Source: Paenibacillus oryzisoli (GTDB lineage Bacteria > Bacillota > Bacilli > Paenibacillales > NBRC-103111). From it: DNA of 45,041 nt. The notes beneath the pieces are model-generated. The model was not told where the DNA came from. It searched no databases and worked only from the letters and a program-made list of their open reading frames with translations. The stretch spans positions 1 to 45,041 of the forward strand of contig NZ_LYPB01000036.1 in the NCBI RefSeq assembly GCF_001653565.1, written 5' to 3'. Positions 34,004 to 43,278 of the stretch are shown here, in pieces (the first letter of the stretch is position 1; every line of letters starts with the position of its first letter). A program made the position numbers and the translations under genes.

Positions 34004-34234
34004 CGTAACGTATGGCTTCCATAACATGGGCGGAGGCATAACCGCAAAATAGCGTTATGGCACAGCTCTATACGAGCAGCCTCAGCAATGTCCAGACGAT
34101 TTACCTACGGTGCAGGAACATCTTCTGGTGTCTGGGGCTTTTATTTGCACCAACATTCTTAATTTTTTAACAGACATTGCATCTTTCATTCCTAGTAGAA
34201 GCCTTACAGAACCAAGCCTGGAGGGGAATAATCC

Positions 34235-36535
34235 ATGTCATTATCGCCACTTTACGAACCGCAAAGCGGTGTGTTAACCGTACAATATGAGCCGAACGAG
34301 AAGTCGGTGTTGCTGGAAAACCCGCCTCGCTTCACGTGGATTCCGGCACAGCTGGAGCATGATCGTTATGTGCTTCAAATCGCACAATCCGAAGCTTTCT
34401 CACCGACAGAGACGCAGACCGTTCAGCCAATTCCCTATAACATGTATACACCTGATGCTGCACTCAACCCAGGCACATACTACTGGCGCTATGCTTTGCT
34501 GGAAGAAAATGGTGGACAAACCGCATGGAGCCGAATTCGACGCTTCGATGTACCGGCAGATTTGCCGGAAACGCCGCTGCCAAGCAGAGCCACGCGATAC
34601 GCAGAGGTTACGGCTCAGCATCCGAGATTGTGGCTGCAAGCCACGGAGGTAGAAGCCTTTCGTGCCGAGTTGACGACGAACCCAAACTTTTGTGAGTGGG
34701 AAGTCTTCTTCGAGAAGTCCGTTCAACCATGGATAGAAAGAGATTTAATTGCGGAGCCGCTTCATTACCCAGGAAATAAACGGGTCGCCAAATTGTGGCG
34801 CCAGATGTACATGGATACGCAAGAAGCCTTGTATGCGGTACGTCATTTGGCTGTAGCGGGCAAGCTGCTCGATAATGCTGCGCTATTAGATCGCGCCAAA
34901 ACGTGGCTGCTTCATATCTGCACGTGGGATATCAAAGGCACAACGAGCCGGGACTATAACGATGAGGCCTCCTTCCGAACGGCTGGCGCCATCGCATGGG
35001 GCTACGACTGGCTCTACGACCGACTATCTGAGGATGAGCGGAATCAAATTCGCCACGTTCTGCTCGAACGTACACGCCAAATCGCACAACATGTTATCGA
35101 GCATTCCAAAATTCATCACGTACCGTTCGACAGTCACGCCGTGCGTTCCCTATCCAGTGTGCTTGTGCCTTGCTGTATCGTGCTTCTGCAGGAAGAGCCT
35201 GAGGCTCAAGAGTGGCTTGACTATACGCTTGAATATTACGCTTGTCTGTACTCGCCATGGGGCGGGCCGGACGGAGGTTGGGCCGAAGGTCCGATGTATT
35301 GGACAACGGGGATGGCGTTTGTGACGGAAGCGATGAATTTGCTGAAGAAATATACGGGCATTAACTTTTATAAGCGACCATTTTTCGCCAAAACAGGTGA
35401 TTTCCCGTTGTATGCGTTCAGCCCTGACACCTTGCGTGCCAGCTTTGGTGATCAATCCACTTTGGGGGACCCGGTTAGCTTGAAGACGGGCTTCAATATT
35501 CGCCAATTTGCAGGTGTCACAGGGAACGGTCTGTATCAATGGTATTTTGAGCGTGTCCGCGAGATCGATACCGATTCAGAAATGAAATTTTACAATTATG
35601 GCTGGTGGGATTTCCGTTTTGACGAAATGGTGTATCGTCACGACTATCCGCAGGTTGAAGCTATCGCACCTACCGATGCCAATATTCAGTCGGTCAAATG
35701 GTTCCGTGACATCGACTGGGTCGCCTTCCATTCCAATATGGCAGATCCGGAACGTCACATTATGCTCCTCACGAAGAGCAGCAAATACGGATCTGTCAGC
35801 CATAGTCATGGGGATCAGAATGGCTTCTTGCTGCATGCCTACGGCGAGCCGTTGGCCATTGAGAGCGGCTACTATGTGGCGTTCAGCTCCACGATGCATA
35901 TGAATTGGCGCAGACAGACGCGCTCGACGAACAATATTTTGATCGATGGTCTCGGTCAATACGCTGAGAAAAACAAAGTCCTGAATATGGCGGCCAATGG
36001 TTTTGTTGAAGTGGCTGAACAGCGCAAAGGCTACGGGTATTCCCGCAGCAATGCAACCGCGGCATACCAAGAATACGTGCCGTATCTGGAGCGGTATGTG
36101 CGGGAACTTTACTTCTTCGGCACCTACGTTGTCGTCGTCGATCATATCGATCTCGCACAGGCAGGAACCGTAGATTGGTTGTTCCAAACCCTGTATGAGA
36201 TGAAATTGAATGGACAAACCTTCAAGGTCCAAGGCCGCAAGGCCGACATGGACGGTCGTTTCGTCTATTGCTCCTCAGGTGAGCTAGAGCTGTCTCAGCA
36301 TCAGAGCTTCACCGACATCGACCAGTCGGAGATCGAGGGTTTGCCGCCGCACTATCATTTGAAAGCAAAGACGCGATCTGCGCGCAGCCATCGTATCGCA
36401 ACCTTGCTTGTCCCAATCAAGCATGGTGAACCGAAATACGTATCCTACTTCATGGACGATCAAGGCTTTGACGTTCATATTTACTTCACTGAAGATGGTA
36501 TCACCAACCGCGTAGAAGTGCCCAAAGCCTACTGA
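34235..36535 (+). CDS. Heparinase II/III-superfamily lyase with DUF4962-type N-terminus (module 2)
   Basis: At 766 residues, this protein is close in length and layout to Pedobacter heparinase II (PL21). An N-terminal beta-domain (about 1-115: FTWIPAQLEHDRYVLQIAQSEAFS..YYWRYAL) precedes an alpha/alpha-toroid (about 130-450) and a C-terminal beta-sandwich. Candidate catalytic residues are H301 (FDSHAVRS), Y355 (EGPMYWTTGM) and H523 or H525 (SHSHGDQNGF). No signal peptide is visible, so a cytoplasmic role on imported oligosaccharides is likely. RBS GGAGGGG eight bases before the ATG. It is followed by a terminator and then the module 2 transporter, suggesting a second uronide-type substrate. 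Family-level assignment is good; the exact PL family and substrate are inferred. Confidence 0.85.
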   Translation: MSLSPLYEPQSGVLTVQYEPNEKSVLLENPPRFTWIPAQLEHDRYVLQIAQSEAFSPTETQTVQPIPYNMYTPDAALNPGTYYWRYALLEENGGQTAWSRIRRFDVPADLPETPLPSRATRYAEVTAQHPRLWLQATEVEAFRAELTTNPNFCEWEVFFEKSVQPWIERDLIAEPLHYPGNKRVAKLWRQMYMDTQEALYAVRHLAVAGKLLDNAALLDRAKTWLLHICTWDIKGTTSRDYNDEASFRTAGAIAWGYDWLYDRLSEDERNQIRHVLLERTRQIAQHVIEHSKIHHVPFDSHAVRSLSSVLVPCCIVLLQEEPEAQEWLDYTLEYYACLYSPWGGPDGGWAEGPMYWTTGMAFVTEAMNLLKKYTGINFYKRPFFAKTGDFPLYAFSPDTLRASFGDQSTLGDPVSLKTGFNIRQFAGVTGNGLYQWYFERVREIDTDSEMKFYNYGWWDFRFDEMVYRHDYPQVEAIAPTDANIQSVKWFRDIDWVAFHSNMADPERHIMLLTKSSKYGSVSHSHGDQNGFLLHAYGEPLAIESGYYVAFSSTMHMNWRRQTRSTNNILIDGLGQYAEKNKVLNMAANGFVEVAEQRKGYGYSRSNATAAYQEYVPYLERYVRELYFFGTYVVVVDHIDLAQAGTVDWLFQTLYEMKLNGQTFKVQGRKADMDGRFVYCSSGELELSQHQSFTDIDQSEIEGLPPHYHLKAKTRSARSHRIATLLVPIKHGEPKYVSYFMDDQGFDVHIYFTEDGITNRVEVPKAY

Positions 36536-36551
36536 ATATCCCAATAAACCA

Positions 36552-36596
36552 AGCGATTCCAAGCCAGCGAGAGCTGCCAAGGGGGTCGCTTTTTTT
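36552..36596 (+). terminator. Terminator of the module 2 lyase gene
   Basis: AGCGATTCC and GGGGGTCGCT pair, with an inner CCAGC/GCTG stem, followed by TTTTTTTCC. Confidence 0.8.
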
Positions 36597-36697
36597 CCGT
36601 ATTGACTACCAGGGGCTCATAAAAAAAAGCCTGCAAGGGAAAGTTATGTGAGTAGATAAATCTATAGAAATCAAACATGATACCTAAAGTTCCTGCA

Positions 36698-36727
36698 TTG
36701 TAAGGGGTGCCAAAAACACGGCATAAT
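36698..36727 (+). promoter_or_regulatory. Promoter of the module 2 transporter operon
   Basis: TTGTAA (36698-36703), 18 bases, then CATAAT (36722-36727). The spacer contains TGCC-aaaaacac-GGCA, a small inverted repeat. The start codon follows 41 bases later. Confidence 0.5.
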
Positions 36728-36768
36728 AAGAGCATAAAGAACATTCACTCAAACGAGGGGGATTTACA

Positions 36769-38106
36769 TTGGTGAAAAAGTATAAATCACTACAAGTCAT
36801 TGCGGCAAGCTTGCTAGCCATTAGTTTAACAGCGTGTGGTTCAGGTGGAGATAGCAAGAGCACAGCTTCGCCAGCAGCAGGAGCATCGACAGCGCCATCT
36901 ACGGATAAGAACATTACGATCACGTTCCAAAACATATATCCAGATCCGACGGATCCGAAAAATGGTATGTTGAAGAAAATTGTTAATGACTACCAAACGA
37001 AAAACCCGAACATCAAAATCGAGCTTGATTCCTTGAACACGGATCAACAAAAGCTTAAATTGAAAACGCAAGCCGCTTCCAAAGAAGTTCCAGACATCAC
37101 AGTCGTGAACCCGGCTGCGCAAATGCAACCATTCGTTGATGCAGGTCTATTCGCGCCTTTGAATGATATGGTTGAGCAAAACGGACTGAAAGCAACTTTC
37201 CAAGAAGGTATCCTTAACTGGTACAGCTTCAAAAATAATATCTACGCATTGCCAGATGGCAACAACATCGGTGTTGTTTACTACAACAAAGACTTGTTCA
37301 AACAAGCTGGCGTTGAAGTACCGAAAACATTCGAAGAAATGGTTACAGCTGTAAAAACACTGAAAGGCAAAGGCATTCAGCCAATGGCTATCGGTGAAAA
37401 AGATTCCTGGACAGGTTCCTTCTTGTTCATGAACATCTTGCTTCGTACGAACGGCGGTCCTGGATTCTTGCAAGCCGTTGTTGATGGTAAGAAAACATTC
37501 GCTGATCCAGCATTCACGGATGCGGTTAGCTCTTTTGAAGACTTGATCCAAGCTGGTGCTTTCCAAGAAGGCGCAACATCCTTTGACTACAATGCTGGTG
37601 AGAACTTGTTCAAAACAGGTAAAGCAGCTATGTACTACATGGGTAGCTGGGCAACTGGCGGTATCGAAACTTCTTCCGTTAACGGTAAAGTTGGCGTATT
37701 CCAATTCCCAACTGTTAAAGGAAAAGGTAACCCAGATGAGTTCATGTTGGCACCAGGATCTGCGTTTGCAGTATCCGCTAACAGCAAGCATTTGAAAGAA
37801 ACGAAAGATTTCTTGAACTATTTCATGCTGAACTTCCCTAAAGAAGCTTTCGCAGTTAAAGGCGCTGTAGGTCTTGCACAAAAAGTTGAAGGCGACTTTA
37901 AAGCAGCTGGATACTCCGATATGGCAATGGACGTTCTTGGTCTATTCAAGAAAGTCAAAGGCGGCGACCTTGCGTTCGATAACACAATGAACCCTGGCAC
38001 AGCACAAGGTCACTTAACAAGCATTCAAAACCTCTTCGTACAAAAAGTAGATCCTGCTGCTGTAGCGAAAGAGCACCAAACAGCTTACGACTCTAACAAG
38101 AAATAA
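36769..38106 (+). CDS. Extracellular sugar-binding lipoprotein (module 2)
   Basis: This 445-residue family-1 solute-binding lipoprotein has the signal peptide MVKKYKSLQVIAASLLAISLTAC with the lipidated Cys at 23. Mature sequence features include FQNIYPDPTDPKNGMLKKIVNDYQTKNPNIKIELD, DITVVNPAAQMQPFVDAGLFAPLNDMVEQNG and GVVYYNKDLFKQAGVEVPKTFEEM. It delivers a sugar to the two downstream permeases. TTG (36769) has AGGGGG seven bases upstream; the following GTG is an alternative. Unlike the module 1 lipoprotein, this is of the usual MalE/MsmE size. Confidence 0.92.
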   Translation: MVKKYKSLQVIAASLLAISLTACGSGGDSKSTASPAAGASTAPSTDKNITITFQNIYPDPTDPKNGMLKKIVNDYQTKNPNIKIELDSLNTDQQKLKLKTQAASKEVPDITVVNPAAQMQPFVDAGLFAPLNDMVEQNGLKATFQEGILNWYSFKNNIYALPDGNNIGVVYYNKDLFKQAGVEVPKTFEEMVTAVKTLKGKGIQPMAIGEKDSWTGSFLFMNILLRTNGGPGFLQAVVDGKKTFADPAFTDAVSSFEDLIQAGAFQEGATSFDYNAGENLFKTGKAAMYYMGSWATGGIETSSVNGKVGVFQFPTVKGKGNPDEFMLAPGSAFAVSANSKHLKETKDFLNYFMLNFPKEAFAVKGAVGLAQKVEGDFKAAGYSDMAMDVLGLFKKVKGGDLAFDNTMNPGTAQGHLTSIQNLFVQKVDPAAVAKEHQTAYDSNKK

Positions 38107-38118
38107 ATGATAACGTAA

Positions 38119-38181
38119 TAAACCCCATCGGGAATTTGCCTAAAGTGCCTTAAGAGGGACTGAGGTAAGTTCCCCATGGGT
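38119..38181 (+). other. Intercistronic hairpin after the module 2 lipoprotein gene
   Basis: ACCCCATCGGGAA and TTCCCCATGGGT pair with one mismatch across about 40 bases. No U-tract follows. It probably sets differential expression of lipoprotein and permeases. Confidence 0.55.
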
Positions 38182-38206
38182 ATATTCCATGAAGGAGGCG
38201 AGCCAA

Positions 38207-39097
38207 GTGAATGTGTTAAGAGTCTCCAAGTGGACGATTGCCATATTTGTACTGCCCTGTTTAATTATCTATGTTGGTCTTGTATTTGTACCTATTCTCG
38301 TATCCATGTACAGTGGATTGTTGGAATGGAACGGGATTGGCGCATCGAAATTTATAGGACTCGAGAATTTCCGTACCATGCTTTTCCACGATCCTGTCTT
38401 TTGGCCATCCGTAAAACGTACGCTTATGTTTGCTGTTTTCTCTATGATTGAAATCCCAATTGCTTTGGGTGTAGCTATCTTGCTTAATCGGTTTATCAAA
38501 AAGCCTAACTTCCTCGTTTCTGCGTACTTTTTACCTGTTATTTTATCTGTCGTTATTGTTGGTCAATTATGGAAAACGATTTATAATCCCGCGTCTATGG
38601 GCGGTATGCTCAATCAAGTATTAGATTTGCTAAACTTACATAGCTGGACGAGATCGTGGTTAACCGATCCCAAAATAGCCATGTATTCCCTTTATTTCGT
38701 AGCCCTCTGGCAGTACCTGGGATATCACACGCTCATTCAGTTTACTGGTATTCAGAACATCCCGGCTGACATTTATGAGGCTGCACGTCTCGATGGAGCA
38801 GAAGGCCTCAAGGCTGACTGGTATATCACTTTCCCTATGAATATTCCGATTTTCAAAATATCGATTGTCCTTGCTTTTATTGGTTCCTTACAAGCGTTTG
38901 ATATGATTATGGTTATGACAGGCGGCGGACCGGCTCATGCCACAGATGTGATTTCTACCCTGATGTACAACAATTCATTCCTTTCCTTGAAATATGGTTA
39001 TGGAAGCGCGATTGCTGCCTTCTTGGTTGTGGTATGTCTAGTAGCAACGGTTATTATCAACTCAATCTTCAACAAACTAGAGAGAAAATTCACTTAG
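38207..39097 (+). CDS. Sugar ABC transporter permease, UgpA/MalF type (module 2)
   Basis: This 296-residue membrane protein has six helices (for example WTIAIFVLPCLIIYVGLVFVPILVSMYSGL) and the EAA loop EAARLDGAEGLKADWYITFPMNIPIFK. It forms the import channel with the next gene. GTG at 38207 is chosen because AAGGAGG lies eight bases upstream; an in-frame ATG at 38189 overlaps that site. Confidence 0.9.
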   Translation: MNVLRVSKWTIAIFVLPCLIIYVGLVFVPILVSMYSGLLEWNGIGASKFIGLENFRTMLFHDPVFWPSVKRTLMFAVFSMIEIPIALGVAILLNRFIKKPNFLVSAYFLPVILSVVIVGQLWKTIYNPASMGGMLNQVLDLLNLHSWTRSWLTDPKIAMYSLYFVALWQYLGYHTLIQFTGIQNIPADIYEAARLDGAEGLKADWYITFPMNIPIFKISIVLAFIGSLQAFDMIMVMTGGGPAHATDVISTLMYNNSFLSLKYGYGSAIAAFLVVVCLVATVIINSIFNKLERKFT

Positions 39098-39113
39098 GAA
39101 GGGAAGTGTCACC

Positions 39114-39995
39114 ATGCTAAACGCCAGGGAAGCAGCTTCGGCTAAACCTGCCATCATACGGAGACGCAAAAGCTTCTCTATCCTGAAGGTTCTTGTCATC
39201 ATCTTTTTGTCAGCACTAGTGGTCACGCAAGTGTACCCGTTGCTATGGTTATTCATCTATTCTTTAAAAACCAATGAGGAAATTCTCTCAGGTCGGTTTT
39301 TCGCTCTGCCGGAAGTGTTGCAATGGAAGAATTTCTCCAGTGCGATTGAAGCCGGTCACTACTTTCAATATTTAAAGAACAGCTTATTCGTTACCTTAAT
39401 TACAATGGTATGTGTACTTTTCTTAAGTTCATTGACTGCCTTTGCGATTACACGGTTCAAATGGAAATATGGTCAGTTGGTTATGGTGATCTTCCTTATT
39501 GGGATGATGGTTCCCATGCAGGCTACGTTATTGCCGCTCATGATTATTTTCAAAAATATGCATATCCTGAATACGCATCTTTCCATTATTCTTCCGTATA
39601 TTGCGTTTCAGACACCAGTTGCCGTCTTTATCCTAAGCGGCTTCATGAGATCCATTCCAGCTGAGATCGAAGAATCCGCGGTTGTGGATGGCGCAGGAAT
39701 TTTCAAAATTTTCACCGGAATTATACTTCCGATTTCCGTTCCGCCAATGATGACGGTGTGTATTCTAACCTTCATTAATATTTGGAACGAGTATATCCTC
39801 GCGGCGACATTCATTTCGTCCGAGCGACTCAAGACGCTTCCTTTCGGGGTAAACAGTTTCGTGAGTCAATATTCCGTTAACTATGGGGCAATCGGTGCTT
39901 TCCTCGTACTCGGTGCGTTGCCGGTTATTCTCGTGTATTTCTTATTAGCGGATAAAATTACAAAAGGTATGGTAGCGGGAGCGGTGAAGGGTTAA
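39114..39995 (+). CDS. Sugar ABC transporter permease, UgpE/MalG type (module 2)
   Basis: This 293-residue partner permease begins with a basic cytoplasmic start and then FSILKVLVIIFLSALVVTQVYPLLWLFIYSLKTNEEI. The EAA loop is ESAVVDGAGIFKIFTGIILPISVPPMMT, and the C-terminus LADKITKGMVAGAVKG is typical. RBS AAGGGAAG. No ATPase gene follows, so the ATPase is supplied from elsewhere. Confidence 0.92.
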   Translation: MLNAREAASAKPAIIRRRKSFSILKVLVIIFLSALVVTQVYPLLWLFIYSLKTNEEILSGRFFALPEVLQWKNFSSAIEAGHYFQYLKNSLFVTLITMVCVLFLSSLTAFAITRFKWKYGQLVMVIFLIGMMVPMQATLLPLMIIFKNMHILNTHLSIILPYIAFQTPVAVFILSGFMRSIPAEIEESAVVDGAGIFKIFTGIILPISVPPMMTVCILTFINIWNEYILAATFISSERLKTLPFGVNSFVSQYSVNYGAIGAFLVLGALPVILVYFLLADKITKGMVAGAVKG

Positions 39996-40016
39996 CTTCA
40001 CCCCTCTCTTTTTTTC
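39983..40016 (+). terminator. Terminator-like hairpin at the end of the permease gene
   Basis: GGTGAAG-GGTTAA-CTTCACC overlaps the stop codon and is followed after a few bases by TCTTTTTTT. The kinase gene 60 bases on may be read by partial read-through. Confidence 0.6.
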
Positions 40017-40075
40017 ATTATGAGATGGAGCTGTGGTAAAATAGCGAATACCGCGTAATGAAAGGGGGAAATCGC

Positions 40076-41914
40076 GTGACACGGGGCTTTAATTCCATTC
40101 ATAACCGGCTATTCTTACTATTTACGAGCTCTATGCTTGTCCTCGTGGTGATAGTCAGCGTCTTATATTATCAGAGGACGACCCAAATCATACATAGTAA
40201 AATCAGCGATTTGGCCCAGAAAAATATTTCACAAACCGTTGGCTTATTTGATTTGCTCTTGCAAGGCTATGATAGTGTTACGAAATCATTGAATAGTAAC
40301 TATGAGATGCTTCGTTTAATCCAAGACCGGGATACGAATCCCGATATGGCAGCAAGTATATTCAATGAGCGAACGATAACGAATATTCTGGGAGCCATTT
40401 ACTACTCGCGTGATGATATCATCGGTATTCATGTCATTACGAATGCGGGGAAGAACTACAATTATGAGCGCGGCTTTGATAGTGTAATCAATACCAACTA
40501 TTCTACTGCGAACTGGTATCAGAAACTGCAGGATTCGTCAGGTGAGATGGTTTGGTTAGGGCTGGTTGAAGAGTCGGTTATTAATCAATTTCAACGAGCT
40601 CCGCTCTTCGTATTTGGCAGGAAGCTGTATGACCTCACAGACCACCGCGTAATCGGTGTGATGTTAATTGAAACGAACCCACAACCTATCTTGGCGGCAC
40701 TCTCGAACGTGACGATTAGCCCGAATAGTCGTGTTTATATCGTCGATCGCGAGAATCATATGATTGCCACGACGGCTGAAGACAAGAAAACGGTTCCTTC
40801 ATTCAGCGGACTTCCTCGCCCTGTAAATAATGAAATCATCGTGGATGATCGTACAGATCAATTAATGGTCGCAGCGAAAGCGAAAATGTCAGACTGGACC
40901 GTATTCGGCTTAACCCCCAAAGGGGATATTAATGCTGAAGTTGTCAAAACGAGAGAGTACTTATACTTCGTTGTCGTGGTTCTTATTATTTTATCCACTA
41001 TGTTGGCCAGTTTGATTTCACGAAATATTTCCTCCCCGTTGAAGTTGTTGATTCGTGAGATGAAACAGGTAGAAATGGGGAATTTCAAAGGCTCGGTGAC
41101 GGTTAGATCTTTCGAGGAAATTAACTCACTCGTCTCCTCCTTTAATCGCATGGTGAATCGGATGGATGAGTTAATTGAACGGATAACGCTGGCTTCCATG
41201 AGTGAGAAGAATGCTGAGCTTCAAGCTCTACAGTCACAGGTAAACCCACATTTCCTATATAACACCTTGGATATGATTTATTGGATGCTAGATGAGCGAG
41301 AGAATGATCGACTCGGCAGAGTCATCCTAGCCCTATCTCATATGTTTAGATACAGCAGTGACTGGCAGGAGGCTTCGAAGACCACAATACAGCAAGAGTT
41401 AGATCAAATGCGCCATTATATGACGATTATCGAGAATCGCTTAGAGGGAAGGGTGCGTACCGAAATAGACATTGATCCAGAGTGGATGGATGTGGTTCTG
41501 CCCAAAATGACCTTGCAACCGATTATCGAAAATGCGGTGAAATATGGCCTGGAGCCGCTTCGAGAACTTGGTGTACTTCGGGTTTTCGCTCAAGTGCAGG
41601 AGCAGGAGCTGCATATTGTGATCTCTGATAATGGCGTAGGGATTGAGGAAGAGCTTCTTCGTCAGATGCAGGAGAGACTGATTGAGGATGCGCGTATGAT
41701 AGGTGATCCATATACGTATAAAGCGGGCAATTCCATAGGTGACTTGGCTTCCATCGAGGATGGCAAATCGACACGAAGAGGCATTGGTCTTACGAATGTG
41801 CATCGACGTATTGTCTTACTATTCGGTGAGGCTTATGGACTCCGGATACATAGTAAACTAGAGGCAGGAACTACGGTTATCATTGCGATGCCGCTTCCTC
41901 GTAAGGGGGTATAA
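40076..41914 (+). CDS. Sensor histidine kinase, YesM type (module 2)
   Basis: This kinase of about 612 residues has a first helix (RLFLLFTSSMLVLVVIVSVLYY), an extracellular Cache-like sensor (about 35-285), a second helix (YLYFVVVVLIILSTMLASLI), HAMP (about 305-355), and a His_kinase domain with phosphoacceptor H392 (LQSQVNPHFLYNTLDMIYWML). The ATPase domain has PIIENAVKYGLE, ISDNGVGIEEE and RRGIGLTNVHRRIVLLFGEAYG. GTG at 40076 follows AAAGGGGG by seven bases; an upstream ATG at 40058 overlaps that site. The regulator gene follows directly, the reverse of the order in module 1. Confidence 0.92.
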   Translation: MTRGFNSIHNRLFLLFTSSMLVLVVIVSVLYYQRTTQIIHSKISDLAQKNISQTVGLFDLLLQGYDSVTKSLNSNYEMLRLIQDRDTNPDMAASIFNERTITNILGAIYYSRDDIIGIHVITNAGKNYNYERGFDSVINTNYSTANWYQKLQDSSGEMVWLGLVEESVINQFQRAPLFVFGRKLYDLTDHRVIGVMLIETNPQPILAALSNVTISPNSRVYIVDRENHMIATTAEDKKTVPSFSGLPRPVNNEIIVDDRTDQLMVAAKAKMSDWTVFGLTPKGDINAEVVKTREYLYFVVVVLIILSTMLASLISRNISSPLKLLIREMKQVEMGNFKGSVTVRSFEEINSLVSSFNRMVNRMDELIERITLASMSEKNAELQALQSQVNPHFLYNTLDMIYWMLDERENDRLGRVILALSHMFRYSSDWQEASKTTIQQELDQMRHYMTIIENRLEGRVRTEIDIDPEWMDVVLPKMTLQPIIENAVKYGLEPLRELGVLRVFAQVQEQELHIVISDNGVGIEEELLRQMQERLIEDARMIGDPYTYKAGNSIGDLASIEDGKSTRRGIGLTNVHRRIVLLFGEAYGLRIHSKLEAGTTVIIAMPLPRKGV

Positions 41915-41923
41915 CAGACCATC

Positions 41924-43120
41924 ATGGATATTCTTATCGTTGATGATGAAACCATTATTTTGCAAGGCATTCAGCGTACGCTTCAGAATCGTTTTCCTGA
42001 GCATACCATTCATCTGGCCTCCAATGCGGAGCAAGCGATCAGCATCCTTCGCAGCCAGACGATTCATATCGTGCTTACGGACATTCTGATGCCGGGGATG
42101 ACAGGGTTGGAGCTAATGAATATGTCGCGCAGTCGTCATCCCCATGTGAAATGGGTTGTGATTTCGGCGTATTCAGAGTTCTCCTATGCGCAAGAAGCTG
42201 TGCGCCTTGGGGCGAAGGACTATTTGCTGAAACCGATTGGCAAAGATGTGTTGAGCGAAATGATTAGGAAACTAAGTGATGAAATCGCCCATGATACCGA
42301 ACTGATTGAAGAAGCGGAGTTGCTCAAGACGAATCGCAAATATCTGCAAGAAGCTGTGTTTCAGCGCTGGGTACAAGGTCTAGATACAGGGCGTATCGAC
42401 ATGGGTCCTTTCATGGAACAACATCCTTATTTCTATCTGATTATGGTCAAAATGGAGACCGACAAGGCCGTATTTCTGGAAAATTTCATTATCGAGAACG
42501 TCCTGTTGGAGCTGATCGAACGTTACGGCAAAGGGTTCGTGACGGTTCACGATAGCAAAAGCTTGCTCGGGCTGGTCACGCCTCCCGAAGGAACAAGCAT
42601 TACACAGCTCGTTGAGGAGCTTCGCAGCCATCTCATTAAATATTTGAAGGTACCGTTCCAGATCATGACTACGGAACGGATTCAACAGTACCAGTCCGTG
42701 CCTGCCGAGGTGCAACGGATGCGGCAGGCGTCAACCACACAGGTCTATGAGCATCACGCCAGCGGCAGTGATCGTTCTGTTGAAGTGGCTTTGCAATATA
42801 TGCGCACGCACTATCAAGACGATCTTTCGCTTGAGAAGGTGGCTTCCATCGTGTATCTGAACCCCGTATACTTTAGCCAGTTGTTCAAGCAGAAGACGGG
42901 TCAGGGATTCAAGGACTTCGTCATCAACTTGCGGCTAGAGCAGGCGAAGCAGTTGCTGTTGAACCCCAAGATGAAGCTGGCAGACGTTGCTGAGCGTATT
43001 GGCTATCAAGATATGAGGCATTTCTCTCAAGTGTTTAAGAAGAAATATGGGGTGACCCCCTCAGAGTTCCGGCAGGAACATACTGGCGATAAAGCGGATT
43101 CATTGGTGTCAAGAGATTGA
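41924..43120 (+). CDS. Two-component response regulator, YesN/AraC type (module 2)
   Basis: This 398-residue regulator has a receiver (1-120) with D7-D8, phosphoacceptor D53 (IVLTDILMPGMTG) and K103 (LLKPIG). A middle region of about 160 residues is followed by an AraC-type DNA-binding domain at about 285-385 (LSLEKVASIVYLNPVYFSQLFKQKTGQGFKDFVINLRLEQAKQLL..LADVAERIGYQDMRHFSQVFKKKYGVTPSEFR). The ATG lies nine bases after the kinase stop. The ribosome binding site is weak (AGGGGG is 14 bases away), so translation probably depends on coupling to the kinase. Confidence 0.92.
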   Translation: MDILIVDDETIILQGIQRTLQNRFPEHTIHLASNAEQAISILRSQTIHIVLTDILMPGMTGLELMNMSRSRHPHVKWVVISAYSEFSYAQEAVRLGAKDYLLKPIGKDVLSEMIRKLSDEIAHDTELIEEAELLKTNRKYLQEAVFQRWVQGLDTGRIDMGPFMEQHPYFYLIMVKMETDKAVFLENFIIENVLLELIERYGKGFVTVHDSKSLLGLVTPPEGTSITQLVEELRSHLIKYLKVPFQIMTTERIQQYQSVPAEVQRMRQASTTQVYEHHASGSDRSVEVALQYMRTHYQDDLSLEKVASIVYLNPVYFSQLFKQKTGQGFKDFVINLRLEQAKQLLLNPKMKLADVAERIGYQDMRHFSQVFKKKYGVTPSEFRQEHTGDKADSLVSRD

Positions 43121-43278
43121 GTCTCAGCGAATTCTCATGAAATTCTCAGAATAGAGACTGCGATTAGGTGTGACGCGACTTTCCTCCTGTGATGTTAAAT
43201 ATTAGGTTGTTTGGCATGTGCTATGGTAGTAGCAGGTCCAACAAACTTAGATATTCATACCAAAGGAGGAAATCAATC

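Noticed and set aside
38107..38188. Possible cre site at TGATAACGTAATA
   Set aside because: It has a mismatch in the conserved left half and no symmetry, and lies inside an operon after the lipoprotein gene.
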